Shown: positions 47,398-59,232 of the stretch, one piece after another
Numbering within the stretch: the stretch's first letter is position 1
Layout of the letters: every line of letters starts with the position of its first letter
Assembly: GCA_963971535.1 (NCBI GenBank)
Contig: OZ020593.1
Location: forward strand, 41,943,766-42,007,765
Length of the DNA stretch: 64,000 nt
Source: Notolepis coatsorum
Lineage: Eukaryota > Chordata > Actinopteri > Aulopiformes > Paralepididae
Direction of reading: 5' to 3'
Translations under genes and position numbers: made by a program
The notes under the pieces: model-generated
The model's database searches: none
What the model saw: the letters and a program-made list of their open reading frames with translations, nothing else
Told to the model about the DNA's origin: nothing

Positions 47398-47937
47398 AAT
47401 AGCAAGCAAACTGTTTTCCTCTGAAACTTTGAAAAAGTCAGACGATATATATTATCGGAGCTATCAATAATGTTATCGGGTTTATCGGGATGACGTCATA
47501 ATTGCTGATATCGGCCCGATAATTATCGTGCACTCCTCCTGTCTGCCTGCCCTCTGATACAACTAACACTCCTGTCTGCCTGCCCTCTGATACAACTAAC
47601 CCTCCTCCTGTCTGCCTGCCCTCTGATACAACTAACACCTCCTGTCTGCCTGCCCTCTGATATACAACTAACACCTCCTGTCTGCCTGCCCTCTGATATA
47701 CAACTAACACCTCCTCCTGTCTGCCTGCCCTCTGATACAACTAACACCTCCTGTCTGCCTGCCCTCTGATACAACTAACACCTCCTGTCTGCCTGCCCTC
47801 TGATATACAACTAACACCTCCTCCTGTCTGCCTGCCCTCTGATACAACTAACACCTCCTGTCTGCCTGCCCTCTGATATACAACTAACACCTCCTCCTGT
47901 CTGCCTGCCCTCTGATACAACTAACACTCCTCCTGTC

Positions 47938-48334
47938 TCACTGCCATACATCACTGCCTCCACACAGACATGCGCCAGCACACACACACACACACACACA
48001 CACTTATTTTCCTCTTGCACATGAACGTACACACATTTATTTATTTTATGATTTTTGTATTTTATTTCCATGCCATTCCCCTGCAGACTTCAGTGATCAT
48101 GCCTCTCAGCATCATAGAAGCAGTGGTGTTGGAATATAAATGAATTGGTTCTCACCGCTGGCTCAGTGTCAGCAAGGGAAGGAGGGCTGCTCCTCTTCCT
48201 TCTCTTCATCTACCCCCCCCCTCTCTCTCTCCTGCCCCCTCTCCCTCCACTCCTCCTCTCTCCATCTCTCACTGTAACTCTGAGTCACTGGCGTGCTGCT
48301 CTCACTGTGGAACTATGGCTCTGAATCCAAACAC
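47938..48334. other. Unassigned sequence with CA and CT tracts
   Basis: (CA)n at about 47980-48003 and CT/CCT-rich sequence at 48195-48270. No gene recognised. Confidence 0.6.
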
Positions 48335-48662
48335 TTGTGTAGTAGGGCCGATATTCGATTTTAATTCGAAGCTTCGATAAAATATATTTAATTTAATTTT
48401 TATTTTTTTGCGACTTGTACAGCAATTTGTTTAACTTTGTCAGTGCTGTAAAGTTGAAACCTTTTTAAATCTTAGACAAACGAAACACTTTGCTTTCATG
48501 AAATATTGTAAGCCGTCATTTGAGGCTTTATAAAAGCAGCACAATGAATACAAATCTGTCAGTGCCGAGTCCGACCTCATCTTAAATAACAAACACCATT
48601 GCTTGTTGTAATTAACAAAGAGAGGCAGAGTTGATTTTGCAAAAACAAAAACAAATATTTTT

Positions 48663-49735
48663 TTAACACTATGATCGCCGTCGACGAGTTAAGACGTCAT
48701 TCCGAGCCATGCTCATTCTGCCGAAGACGCCGTAACTCGTCTTTGATGTCAATATTTAAAAAATCTGTCATCGAAATCATATTTCCTTTCCGGAGCCCTG
48801 AGACACACTGGTGATCTCCTCGCAACTCTCTAGCGGTTCAAGAGCGCCATCTGGTGGCAGATCGGCAGATCGCCAACCGGATATTAACCTTTGAACCGGT
48901 AGTACTCATCCATATGTGGTCCGGCCACTCGCTATAGCTCCCGCGACTCCATCTTGAAACACTGGATAATAGATCGCTCGCCCTAACTCAATAAACAACG
49001 TTATTTGGCCAAATATACTATTATACAACCTGGAAATGGATCGGGCATTTCTACATCCCATAATAGAAAACAATCTGTTCCACGCTCATCTGCCAGCGGC
49101 GCGAGGAAGCCACGGTAAGATTCAGCGTTATTCTCTAACGTATTCTATACTAACTGATCTGATGAACATATGACCCACTCTGGATGAATCATCTAACGCT
49201 GCCCACGGAATTATAAACGCCCCCCCGCCCATCCGGTCAACATCAGATGATGCGTAGAAACTTCTAGAAGTACGTGCAGTTGAAACTTTTTATCTCGCAC
49301 AGATTCCTACCAAACTGTATTTGATCATCAATATAATGCATTTGGGGCTATAAATCACTTTCTGAAGAAAGCTGCAGAAAACGATAAAAACATACTTATA
49401 CTTTAGACCATATTTTAGTATGAATATGTGAATGAAAAAGTTTAACGTTGCTACACCCTGAACAATACACATCCCTCGCCAGCTCTATTTGTCTATGGAG
49501 AAGTTCCCCTTCTTTGCAGGGCTATAACTTTTTAAATTCTATTGCTAAACTGCCATTATTATGGCCCATTCAATGTCCTATATTATAGGACATTGAATGG
49601 GCCATAATAATGGCAGTTTAGCAATAGAATTTATAAAGTTATAGCCCTGCAAAGAAGGGGAACTTCTCCATAGACAAATAGAGCTGGCGAGGGATGGTAA
49701 ATTATGAATTTAACCCATGGCGATTAAAGTGTTAA
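48663..49735. mobile_element. TTAA element with a long palindrome
   Basis: Left TTAACACTATGATCGCCG and inverted right TTAACACTTTAATCGCCA, both TTAA intact. In reverse orientation to 5869-6820: AAGAGCGCCATCTGGTGG at left, C-rich tract at 49222-49233 preceded by GGAATTATAAACG. The right part is an inverted duplication (49470-49696). Confidence 0.85.
49470..49696. repeat. Near-perfect 227-bp palindrome
   Basis: Arms of about 113 bp start CATCCCTCGCCAGCTCTATT and mirror at the far end, with centre CCTATATTATAGG. Differences between arms appear to be very few. The arms are the subterminal part of the TTAA element. Confidence 0.92.
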
Positions 49736-49818
49736 TATATTCGAGTTTTATTTTTATATTCAAATCCCATGTCCATCGAATGAAGCTTCGAAGTATTTAT
49801 GACAGCCCTATTGTGTAG

Positions 49819-50227
49819 AGACAATGCTGAGGATGGCAGTGCTGCTGTTGCTTTGAAACAAGGGGCGAGGATGTGACTGTGATCACTCTCTCTCTCTCCC
49901 TCCCTCTCTCTCGTTGCTTCAGTGAAACACGCTACTCCCCCCACACACACGCCTCCACCAACACACCAGCATCTCCTCCAAAGCCAACACATACACACAC
50001 CCTCTCCAGACCGCTACAACAAGGAGGCTGGTTGAGCACACACACTCGCACAGGATCTCTTGGACAGCACACACATTCTGCTGGGAGCTTTCCACTTCTC
50101 TATCTCTCTCTCCCCCACTCTCTGTCTTTCTCTCCGTCTCTCTCTCTCGTCTACTACTCTCTTGTCTTTTTCGTACAAAGCTTCTTGGGGTTTCTTTTTG
50201 GGAGGGGGGGGACTTTTCCTCGGGGAG
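49819..50227 (+). promoter_or_regulatory. Candidate promoter and 5' UTR of the PSD-like short transcript
   Basis: CT-rich sequence (49885-49915 and 50099-50165) with CA tracts directly upstream of the coding exon. No clear TATA box at a fixed distance. The ATG context GGGGAGATGA has G at -3. Pyrimidine-rich 5' leaders are common in vertebrate genes, but the transcription start cannot be read from the sequence. Confidence 0.35.
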
Positions 50228-50419
50228 ATGATTGGAGTAAACAGCGTCCAAGGGACCAGCAAGCTCCGGCGCCCCGGTGGCGGCTCTGTAAAATACGGGA
50301 GGGACGAGTCTATGCGGAGACAGCAGCTCCAGCACCAGCACCGCGCCAAGTCCCTCAAAGTGTCCAACTCCACCGAATTCTCCTCTGAAAAGCAGAAGAA
50401 GGAGAAGGGGAAGGGGAAG
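50228..50419 (+). CDS. Putative alternative first coding exon, PSD/EFA6-family gene
   Basis: ATG at 50228 opens 64 codons: MIGVNSVQGTSKLRRPGGG, then a basic, glutamine-rich stretch (SMRRQQLQHQHRAKS) and a lysine-rich end (SSEKQKKEKGKGK). It ends in phase 0 at GGTAATG (donor GT at 50420). It has no known domain, signal peptide or membrane segment. The next recognisable exon on this strand (60128) begins in phase 0, so the two join in frame with the donor and acceptor seen. I assign it to a PSD-family gene only through that exon. EFA6A/PSD is known to have a short isoform, made from an internal promoter, that lacks Sec7 and keeps the PH and C-terminal regions; this exon would suit that role. 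A different gene, or further exons between the two, cannot be excluded. Confidence 0.5.
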
Positions 50420-52371
50420 GTAATGGCAAGGTGGTGTGTTCTTTATGGAGTTGTTTATGTTTCAATGTTAATTCTGGATTTCAGCAGGTAACCCGTTTTC
50501 CCACGCTCTGTTGCACATGATCAGGTGTTTGTTGCATTTACACTTTGTTGGCTGCAGCGTTAAAGGAAGGTGTTCTGATCTTTTAAAACATCCATGCTAT
50601 TATCATTCAGGTATTTTCGCCTATTCCAGAATAATTTCAGAAATTCATTCCATTCCATCCATTTAGAAAGACAAAATATGTCATTTTAATTTGATACCAT
50701 GACTGAAGTGGCCCGTCTGTTAGAGACCCTCGTTAAAACAGGGACTGGATCTGTGATGTGTGTATCCACACAGAGTCTGCTGAGCTGTGTGTGGAATGTC
50801 ACGGTAAACAAATGGCTTCATTTTCTCCTGGGCGGAAGCTGCTCTGCTATGTCCACCATAATTTTGCCAATATGATACAGTAGACACTGTTGGCCTTTCA
50901 AACGTGATAGATGGCTTTGTTTCCTTCTCCTCTTTCATGTTGTCTGATCTAAAAGGGGAAGCAGTGAGTCCTGTTCGCCCCCCCCCCGCCCACACACACA
51001 CACACACACACACAAGAGAAAGAAAAAGAAATACACCTGACCCAATAAAGAATTGATGATGACCTCAGCCGTCAATAACACTATAAATGTAGCAGGGATT
51101 GAAGATGACCAAGTCTGAGGTGGACAGGCTGCACATGCAAATGCCACAGCCAATCGGGTGGGCAACCTTTTTGGACGTGACATCTATTTGCCCTTTTCCA
51201 AGTCCGGAGAGATCTACCATCACCAGCCAAGCAGACAGAGTGAAAAGCGTTTTTAGGCTGTCTAATTTGAATAATGCAAACATAGAATAGGTCCTTATAT
51301 TAATATTGATATTAATAATAAAGTGTAAATTCTGACTGTCTATCTATCTATGACACACAAAAAAAATCTGAATGTTTAAAATACTGATGTCACTTGCTCC
51401 AATCCCAGAGTATTAGCCCAAAATATTCTACACATCAAAATGTGGCTACTTACTTTAAAAATTCAAGATTAAGGAAACGGCACACATTCTCAGTGATCAG
51501 GATGTTTATTTGACATTTAAGAAGTCATGCATTGTGCAACACAACATATTGTATATATTATCTCTGATTCCAGAAGAAAAAATGTGTCCAAGCATTTGAA
51601 TCTAGTCAAAAAGCTAATGTTATCCAAACATCATATAAAAACATTTGACAGACAAGACTCATGACATGTCTGACCCAGGTGATGTCTGATAGGAGGACAA
51701 GTGCTAGCATATGTTTCTTCAGTAAGGTCTTGTGTTTTTTCATGTCACACACTCTTCCATGAGAGATATACATAGTCTGTATGCAGCCTAATACTGTTAT
51801 TCTCACTCAAGTAATACAGAACAAATGGCGTTCGGTGTTGAATCATCAAGGAAACAACATGTTGCTAATTATATTTGACGATTGGCAACCTTCTCTCTAA
51901 TAGGGCATGGACAGCCTCTGTCACCTTCATGTTGAATATGATAACAAAATAATAATTTGTGTAGGTCCGGTCGCTGTTTTTTGGCATCTTGTCCTATCTT
52001 GTCCTACCCATCCTTAATTATGCTGGTTTAACAGTCTGATCATCTGCGTTTGTAAGAGTGTAGTGTAGGCAGGCTGTCTACGCACCTGGCTGATACCAGC
52101 ATACTTGTCAGGCCTTTCATGACACAATGCTAACCAGTGAAAGCCCATGAAAAGAAATATGGCAGCCAAGACCAGCAAGCCCAAGTGTGATTGGATGATT
52201 GACTGACGGAATGATGGCTGTCTTTGTCTGGGTTTTCAGCTTGTCAACTGAGGGCCCTTGCGATTTACTGGTAATTCTAAAAGATATGGTTGCCCACCTC
52301 TGTTGTAAGCTACTGTATAACCCACTGTGTCTTGGGTCTTTTGGGGTGTGCTCTGCTCACCTTTATTCACC
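50420..52371 (+). other. Intron, left part
   Basis: Non-coding. Contains a C/CA tract at about 50980-51014. No repeat with definable ends was found. Confidence 0.5.
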
Positions 52372-52584
52372 ATAGATCAGGGAGGGGCAACTGGCGACCC
52401 TCACCGACGCTCCATGTGGCCCCAGGTGGCCCCAGGCCAATATTTTACTTTGCATTCGACTAAGACATTGGCAGTCGACTACGGCTCCTTTCGATCAATT
52501 AGTCGACTATTCTACTAATAGGGGTCAGCCCTAGTGTGGACATATTCAACGCTGTTGAAAGTGCCGTGCAGCAATATGGGGGGG

Positions 52585-52680
52585 TTTGATCAACTGTCCG
52601 CTGTTGTTACCGATGGAGCACCCACAATGAAAGGAAAACACACAGGATTCGCCGGGCTTCTAAAGCAGAGTGGCGTTTAG
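52585..52680 (+). pseudogene. hAT transposase core fragment
   Basis: Frame with QLSAVVTDGAPTMKGKHTGF and AGLLKQ: the TDGAP-M-GK-G block containing a catalytic Asp of hAT transposases (GTF2IRD2/ZBED-like group). Ends at a stop after 31 codons; the flanking domains are missing. Confidence 0.82.
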
Positions 52681-52704
52681 TGTCCAATGCTGCACTGCAT
52701 TACA

Positions 52705-53060
52705 CACCTTCCTGACAGGCAGCGACGCGAGCGAGCGTGATTGCGAAAATGATTAAAATGTATTCGTTTCAATCAGACTATCCTGACCTGCCGCGAGCGA
52801 CAGCGAACTGAGCGGCGATGTCGTTCCCCCCTCAAATATTCGCTCGCTGTGTCTCTAGTTGAGCGATTACGCGGCAGAGTTCCGCCCCTAAACACTTTTT
52901 ATTGGTCAAGAATCGCAGGCTGCTTTGCCCCCGTGTGCTTCCAGGTAACACACACACACAGACACACTCGGACACGCGCCGCCTCATATCAGGACAGTGT
53001 CACGCGCGATTTCGTCTCCAGTTCGCTCGCTCGCTGCCTGTCAGGAACCGGTGTAATACA
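52705..53060. mobile_element. CpG-rich MITE with about 35-bp inverted ends
   Basis: Left ATTACACACCTTCCTGACAG and right (inverted) ATTACACCGGTTCCTGACAG, both continuing into GCAGCGA and GCGAGCG. The interior is rich in CpG and GCTCGC motifs. Superfamily undetermined. Confidence 0.7.
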
Positions 53061-53951
53061 TCAGGTAAGTTCGCTAACATAATTTCCATCTATTGTGGGT
53101 CACTAATAATCAGGGGTGCAGTGGTCATGCCACGCGGTACCACGCCGTCCCAGCACTTTTCTGAGCAGAAGTACACGCACGGATGTGCACGCGCGCACAC
53201 AAAAATTAAACGTTATTTCATCTGATGCAGATCGCATGCACAAACATTGAAGTTGACATTCCTTCTATTGTGCGCCAACAGGAGAGACCACAAGTGTCTC
53301 ATTAAAGATGGAACCATTATTGACCCACTGTGGGGGGAGGGTGAATGTCATGCCAGTTTGATAAAGGGTCAATGGGAGGCATGTAGAATTGCACAAAAAG
53401 GAATTCATTATTCTGATGAGTATTGCACTTGGCTACTTGTTTACTTTTGTAGTGTTCAGATAACACTAATAACACTGAAATGCATGTTATGGATATGAAG
53501 CACTCAGGAATGTTTTGTTTAGTAGCAGGATACAAGTTTATACATTTAACAAAATCATTTATTATTGCACTTTTGATTTACTGTTGTAGTGAAATGCAGC
53601 AGGAATGCTGCTTTGTGTTTGTTGAGCAGTGGGCTTTAAGTTCATACATTTATTAGAAGCCTTAATTATAATTTGTCATTTTTGTATATATTTGGGTTAC
53701 ACAGCAATACTTTCATTCATAAAGTTGAAATTAAGCATTACTAAATGCGTTTGAAATGGAATAAAAACAAAGTTACAACAAATTATAATTGTTTATATGC
53801 CTTATTTATCACATCTGTGACTATTATGGGCTATTTGAGTGATGGTGTACTACTGGCGGGACTGCCGATAAACAATGCGGCCCCCCAGATTAAGTGTGGA
53901 AATTTAGTGGCTCTCACCATATACAAAGTTGCCCACCCCTGCGATAGATCA

Positions 53952-54950
53952 ATTGTTATTCTGTGCGGCTTGATTAATACATTGACGACTTTGATTAAGC
54001 TTTTTCTTTTACCTTTGAGATAAACACTTAATTTTTTTTTTATATTGAGATGGGGTTAACCAATTGTCATAAGTTTGAAAAGTGTTTATTTGCCTATTAA
54101 GTGGTGCAAGTGCAGGTGGAGATGGGTAAACTGAGACATACAATATTCATGCCTGAAAAAAGTCCTTCAAGCTGAGTGGCACCCATTTTCACACGAAACA
54201 AATTTGTTTGTGAAATGTCAGAAATGTGGCATTCAGTTTAAGTGTCTGGAGAGTCCTGCTCTTTGTTAGCCAACAGACAGACAGCGGATGTGGGGAGTGT
54301 CTCTTTACTGGAAATCCACTCACCATTTGACTCGATACTGAAGATCTGCCATCTAAAGCAAAGAACTTGTCTTAAAACATCCTATTATTATAAAGAGAAC
54401 ATTTCCTTTTCTATTCACCAGTTCCCAGATGGGATGATGATACTAGTGGTTCTTCTGCCTGAGATATTCTCTTCCTGCAACAGTGTTGAGTAACTGCTCT
54501 GTATCACCGTGCCTTTCCCCAGTCCCCATTGTATGAGGTGGGCAGATGAGTGCAGATAAGAACATATTGGTTGGTATGAACACACCTGCTCAATAACAGG
54601 CTAGTATTTATTTTCACAAGCCCACCACGCATCCACCTGCAGTTATTAGAAAACAGCTGTCTTTTCTCTGTAATGGGAATGTGTCATAACAATCACAGCT
54701 GACAAATTAATCTGTGACTATAACAGATGTTACAGTGAGATAAGGTCAGCTGTAAATTGACACATGTTGTACATGATTCATTGCTGAAATGAACATGCTC
54801 ATTGCCTTCCTAAACCATTACCTTGCATAAGGTGCCAATGGTCATTGATGAATGTAAAGTAAATACCCTGTCTGTTACAAAGGATCAGATTAAACCGAAT
54901 ATATATATTTATTGATTGATATATATTGCATAGTATTTGTATATCGTTTG
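53952..54950 (+). other. Intron, no recognised element
   Basis: AT-rich non-coding sequence without a named repeat or exon. Confidence 0.5.
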
Positions 54951-56365
54951 ATATCCCTTGTATATTCCTTGTACATATACACGGAATATCCCTTTAGCCT
55001 AGTGCAGACCATGGTATTTCATTCTCCTATTGGACAGCGGTCCACAGGCGCCGGGGCCGTGCCTCCAGAGTCGGGTTCAAAGCCACCGTCAAGACATGTC
55101 TGTACATGCCCGGCCTTGCCCAGGGATACGAGACAGAAATGAGGTTGGCACTAGTTTGTTCGCCGTGCATATAAATATGGCGCAGGTGAATACAGAAGTA
55201 GAGTTACCCAATAAGTTGAAGCCTCACCCACGATACTCCGTGCGGTGAAGTATGGCCTGTTTGGCCCCAAATAGAGCATTGAGACCGCGTGCGAATTAAT
55301 AACTGAATTGTCCGAGTTTGGCGCTATACCGTCGAGTGCGACATATTTCTATTAAGTCAGTAATAGTCTATTTGTGTATAGTGTATCGTGCGGCTAAAGT
55401 TCTACAGTGACCAGCATCACCAACGCTTCCTCGTATCAGCTAGAGTGCTTATCCAGGCTGGGCTGCTTTCATGGCGCTTTCACCCGAGGAGACCTAGACG
55501 AGAACCGTGTGGACATGTACACTGGATTAATCTACCCGACGACTACATAGCCCTTTGCGGCTGGATTATATTTGTTTTGGTCCTGTGATTTATGGAGCGG
55601 AGAATCGCCGACGCCTACACGTGTGGGATTTACCCTGAGGAGCCACGTCGAGTCTGCGCCTCAGAGAGCCTGAGGCCGGCTAGCTTTCTTCACTGTGGAG
55701 CTACAGTCTACGGAGAACAGCTGTATTCGTCTGTGGATCAAGAGACTATTGCACCGTCTCCTGTACTTGGAGTCTCCTTAGTCATCGTTGACCAGACTCT
55801 CTACTACCGACAGATCCTCTACCCCTGCTGGCTTACAACCGGGGGGACCCTTCCAGTATCTCCCGCTATATATATTACTAGTGTACCATAGATATAATTC
55901 CCTAAGATTCAGGTTGTATAATTACCTCCTGCGTAACCAGAGAATGGACATTCATTATTGATTTGCCTACGCACATTCCTTTGCCTTACAAGTGCATTCA
56001 AAGTATAATAGATAAGTATATTATGTACCTTTTGCTGCAATAAATACTTAAAGACAACTTTGTGTAGAACCGATTCATTGTGGGAAGTGTTCATCATATT
56101 TATATATCATGTACTGTATGGCCAGTAATTAAAGTACATAAAACGGTAGTGGTTTAATGATACCATACTTATCAATACAGTCAGGGAATTGTACCCCTCA
56201 GTTACACTGTCCTTTGCCTTCACTTTGTGTTTGTGACCATTCTGCAGTGTGTTTGTGGTTTGTGCAGTGTTTGTGGCCTACTGTTGCACCAACTGTAGTT
56301 GTGGACTAATTTCCTGACAGCTGTAGGCATTCTGAGTTAAAAGCCACCATTATGATTAGTAGCTT
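54951..56365. other. Unassigned GC-richer block in the intron
   Basis: From about 54990 to 56100 base composition differs from the flanks. It contains several plus-strand frames without domains, a TATAAATAT at about 55170 and AATAAATACTT at about 56039. A solo LTR or another unidentified element would fit these signals, but I could not find TG/CA borders with a duplication. Confidence 0.35.
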
Positions 56366-56775
56366 TTAACTCATTGACCGTCACGCTCTTTTCCTATCTT
56401 TACTAAATGGTGCCAGTGTTATTGACCATTTTAGCGATGTTTGCAGACCCATTGTGTGTTCTGTATTATAGCTATGGAGACAATAGTATGGCTCATTTGA
56501 CAGACATTGTTCATAGTCCATCACTGACTAACCAGTTAATTTCTACATACTGTAATTTGTGCACTATTACACGCTAAACATCGCCCCTTTCCTAAATAAT
56601 CTATATATATATATATTTTTTTTTCATATATCACGATTATGACACGTTATATGCAATATGCCCAAATCGTTCGGGTTACTCGCCTGAAACCCCAAATACT
56701 TCCAAATCAAAGGTATATATCATGTACATATGTGTCTTCACAAAATCATCGTTTTAACTCAAAACTGCAATCGTT
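56366..56775. mobile_element. TTAA element, left part only
   Basis: Left end TTAACTCATTGACCGTCACG. ATTGACCATTTTAGCGATGT and GTTTGCAGACCCATTGTGTG match the left half of 60920-62703. It is cut off where LINE sequence begins. Confidence 0.75.
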
Positions 56776-56778
56776 CTG

Positions 56779-58852
56779 GGCAGTTTGCAATTTCTTTAGT
56801 TGACCTTTGGATGCAGAGGACCATACTGGTGCACAATAATCTAGGTGACATAAAATTAAAGATTTCGCCACCTGTCCCACAATATATGTAGGGACATAAG
56901 TAATTTAGTTTTTAGCGCCTTTGAGGTGCTTTGGTACCATGAGGTGCATTGTTTAAAGTTTAAAAGGATCCCCATTAGCTGTCACCTAAGTGGCGAGCTA
57001 GTCTTCCTGGGGTCCACACAGAAAGACGACAGAAAACACAAAACATAACATGAGATACATATGACAATCACAATTAACAATGATAATCTAAAAACAGTAA
57101 AACATTGTAGACATCATTATCAACATCAGAATATTTTGCTCACATATTTAAGTAGTGCATTCTCAGGTGGTATTTGAAAGACACTTTACTATTCAATTTA
57201 CTTATGTTCAGTGGGCAGTTATTCCAATGATTGATGGCACGATAAACAAGTCCTCTTTAAAGCATTTGATTTTGGACGTGGTGACATAATCTGTCCATCA
57301 TCAGCTGACCTAGTAAAATAAGAATGAACCTGACTGCATCTGACAATTTGTTTGTATAAGAAAACAGGTTCAGACGAAAAGACAGTGTTCCTGAAAAATT
57401 TAACTGTGTTGAAAACCAGCCTATTCTCTACCGTTAACCATGAGAGTTGCCGGTGCATAGTTATAGTGTTTGTTCTCATGGAACAATGTAAGACTAACCT
57501 TGCAGCTCTGTTCTAGGCAGTTTGCAATTTCTTTAGTTGACCTTTGGATGCAGAGGACCATGCTGGTGCACAATAATCTAGGTGACATAAAATTAAAGAT
57601 TTCGCCACCTGTCCCACAATATATGTAGGGACATAAGAAATACATTTCCTCACCATGGAGATACCACTCCCCATCTTCTTCACTATGGTATCAATGTGTT
57701 CTGCCCATGACAGCTGGCTATCAATTATTATGCCCAGTAATTTTACTTTATTTACCTGTTATATGGGTTCGTCAGACACGTTCAAACTCATTTTTGGTAT
57801 CGATGACAATTTATGACTCGAACCCAAGATAATTTATTTGGTTTTTGAGATGTTTAGTACCAACTTATTCCGTTTTATCCAATCAAACACCATATTTAAC
57901 TCTGCTGATAAAACATTGTCCAGTTCACTGACAGTTTTTGCAGCATAGTACAATGTGGAATCATCAGCATACATTTGTACAGTTGCTTTACACAGAACTG
58001 ATGGTAAGTCGTTTGTGAAGATGGCGTATAGGAGTGGTCCTAGGCAGCTCCCTTGCGGGACCCCGCAGTCTAAGACCTTAGAGTGAGACCAGCTGCCAGT
58101 GTAATAAACCATTTGTGTCCTACTTGTGAGATAACTCTTCATAAATATGATGGCTGTTGGACAAAACCCATAGCATTCTAGTTTACCGATGAGCAGATCG
58201 TGGTCTATGACATCGAATGCAGCACTAAAATCAAGTAATACTGCACCAGTCATCTTTGAGTTATCAATTTCCTTGAGCCAGTCATCTGTCATTACTGTAA
58301 GGGCAGAACAAGTGGAATGATTAGGTTTGTAAGCATGTTGAAAACTTGTGTTCAAGCCGTTACAGTCAAAGTAATCCTGTATTTGTGAGTGGACTATTCT
58401 CTCCCATCAGTTTACTGAGAACTGGGAGAATAGCGATAGGTCTACTGTTCTTCCCAGTGAGTGCTAGTCTGCCATCATTAGGTAAGGGAGTAATTTTACC
58501 ATGTTTCCAGACAGTGGGATAAACACCTTTCATTAAGCATGCATTTAATATATGACATATCGGACCATAAACATAGTCAGCTGCCAGACCAAGTACCTTA
58601 CTATCTAGCATATCTGTACCTACTGAGCTATGTTCAGGAAGGGACTTCAACAGCTTCCTTACTTCCCGCTCATCTACACAATTAAACTTAAAAGTGCAAC
58701 TCTTGTCTAACATCACATTATTTTTTTATGAGCTTTAGATAATCATAATCAGTATTGTCCATCTTCTGCCTTAGTGCATAGACCTTAAATCATTAAGATA
58801 ATTTGCTATATCAGATGGTTTTGTCAGAAACATGCCTTCTGATTCCACAAAG
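56779..58852 (-). mobile_element. LINE family Y, with a duplicated 3' segment
   Basis: Minus-strand coding blocks: SVGTDMLDSKVLGLAADYVY and KLMGENSPLT (58716-58366), then in the next frame AYKPNHSTCSALTVMTDDWL, VLLDFSAAFDVIDHDLLIGK, GVPQGSCLGPLLYAIFTNDL and MYADDSTLYYAAKTVSELD (58355-57834) with an intact YADD box, and further left WLTVENRLVFNTVKFFRN. The 3' end is at about 56949 (AAAGGATCCCCATTAGCTG). A segment of about 125 bp occurs twice (about 56772-56900 and 57519-57640). LINE X pieces lie at 56906-56948 and 58853-59232. Frame breaks near 58360 and 57830. The clade is uncertain within the Jockey/CR1/I-like LINEs. Confidence 0.8.
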
Positions 58853-59232
58853 GAAAGTCGTAGTACCCTTGAATGAGTGCTCCTGCCAGAGTCTTCAGGG
58901 TATTCTTGTTTACCAGAGAGGAGATCCGGTACAAGAATCTAGTTCGTTGGTTGACTTTTTTTTATTACATTGGATGCCATTTTGTCACAGGAAAGATTTG
59001 CCTCTAGGATGGAACCTATGTATGTAATTTCATCTTTCCTTGTGACAATATTGTCACCCACTGTAACTGAGAAGCCGTCGGTCTTGCTGAGTTTGTTATT
59101 TGAACAGAAGAGAATGGACTCTGTTTTACCCAGGTGTAATGCTAGTTTGTTATCATCGAGCCAGGTGCAGATTTTGCCTAGTTCAGAGCTGAGGGTTTTT
59201 TCAACCTGTAACTTGTTCTTGTCGGAGACCAA
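58853..59232 (-). mobile_element. LINE family X fragment, right part
   Basis: Minus strand encodes VSDKNKLQVEKTLSSELGKI and KTDGFSVTVGDNIVTRKDEI, close to 45775-46080. The matching left part (TTTTTAGCGCCTTTGAGGTG) is at 56906-56948, with LINE Y in between. Confidence 0.8.

Larger units (their letters stand above)
46172..47537. mobile_element. hAT element with BED-finger remnant and SINE
   Basis: Left TAGGGGTGCACGATAT and inverted right AGGAGTGCACGATAAT. It sits in the minisatellite, where the duplication cannot be told from array units. It contains a BED zinc-finger remnant and a SINE. Confidence 0.8.
43526..47937. repeat. 36-bp minisatellite interrupted by a LINE and a hAT
   Basis: The unit CTCCTGTCTGCCTGCCCTCT plus GATACAACTAACAC is present at 43526-43591, 46106-46171 and about 11 times at 47538-47937. 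The intervening blocks are mobile elements. The repeated YQRAGRQ frames on the minus strand are translations of the array. Confidence 0.92.
48343..49810. mobile_element. hAT copy, CTTCGAAG family, hosting a TTAA element
   Basis: Starts TAGGGCCGATATTCGA and ends TTATGACAGCCCTA with a perfect 8-bp duplication TTGTGTAG (48335-48342, 49811-49818). The interior is taken up by a TTAA element (48663-49735). Confidence 0.88.
52380..53943. mobile_element. hAT element in the intron, with transposase remnant and nested MITE
   Basis: Left GGGAGGGGCAACTGGC and inverted right CGCAGGGGTGGGCAACT, with a perfect 8-bp duplication ATAGATCA (52372-52379, 53944-53951). It holds a short transposase frame (52585-52680), another hAT fragment near 52460-52535 (GTCGACTA motifs, GGGGTCAGCCCTA) and a CpG-rich MITE. 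Confidence 0.82.

Noticed and set aside
47438-48071. Repeated YQRAGRQ protein frames
   Set aside because: They come from the 36-bp minisatellite, and frames on the same strand all repeat with the unit.
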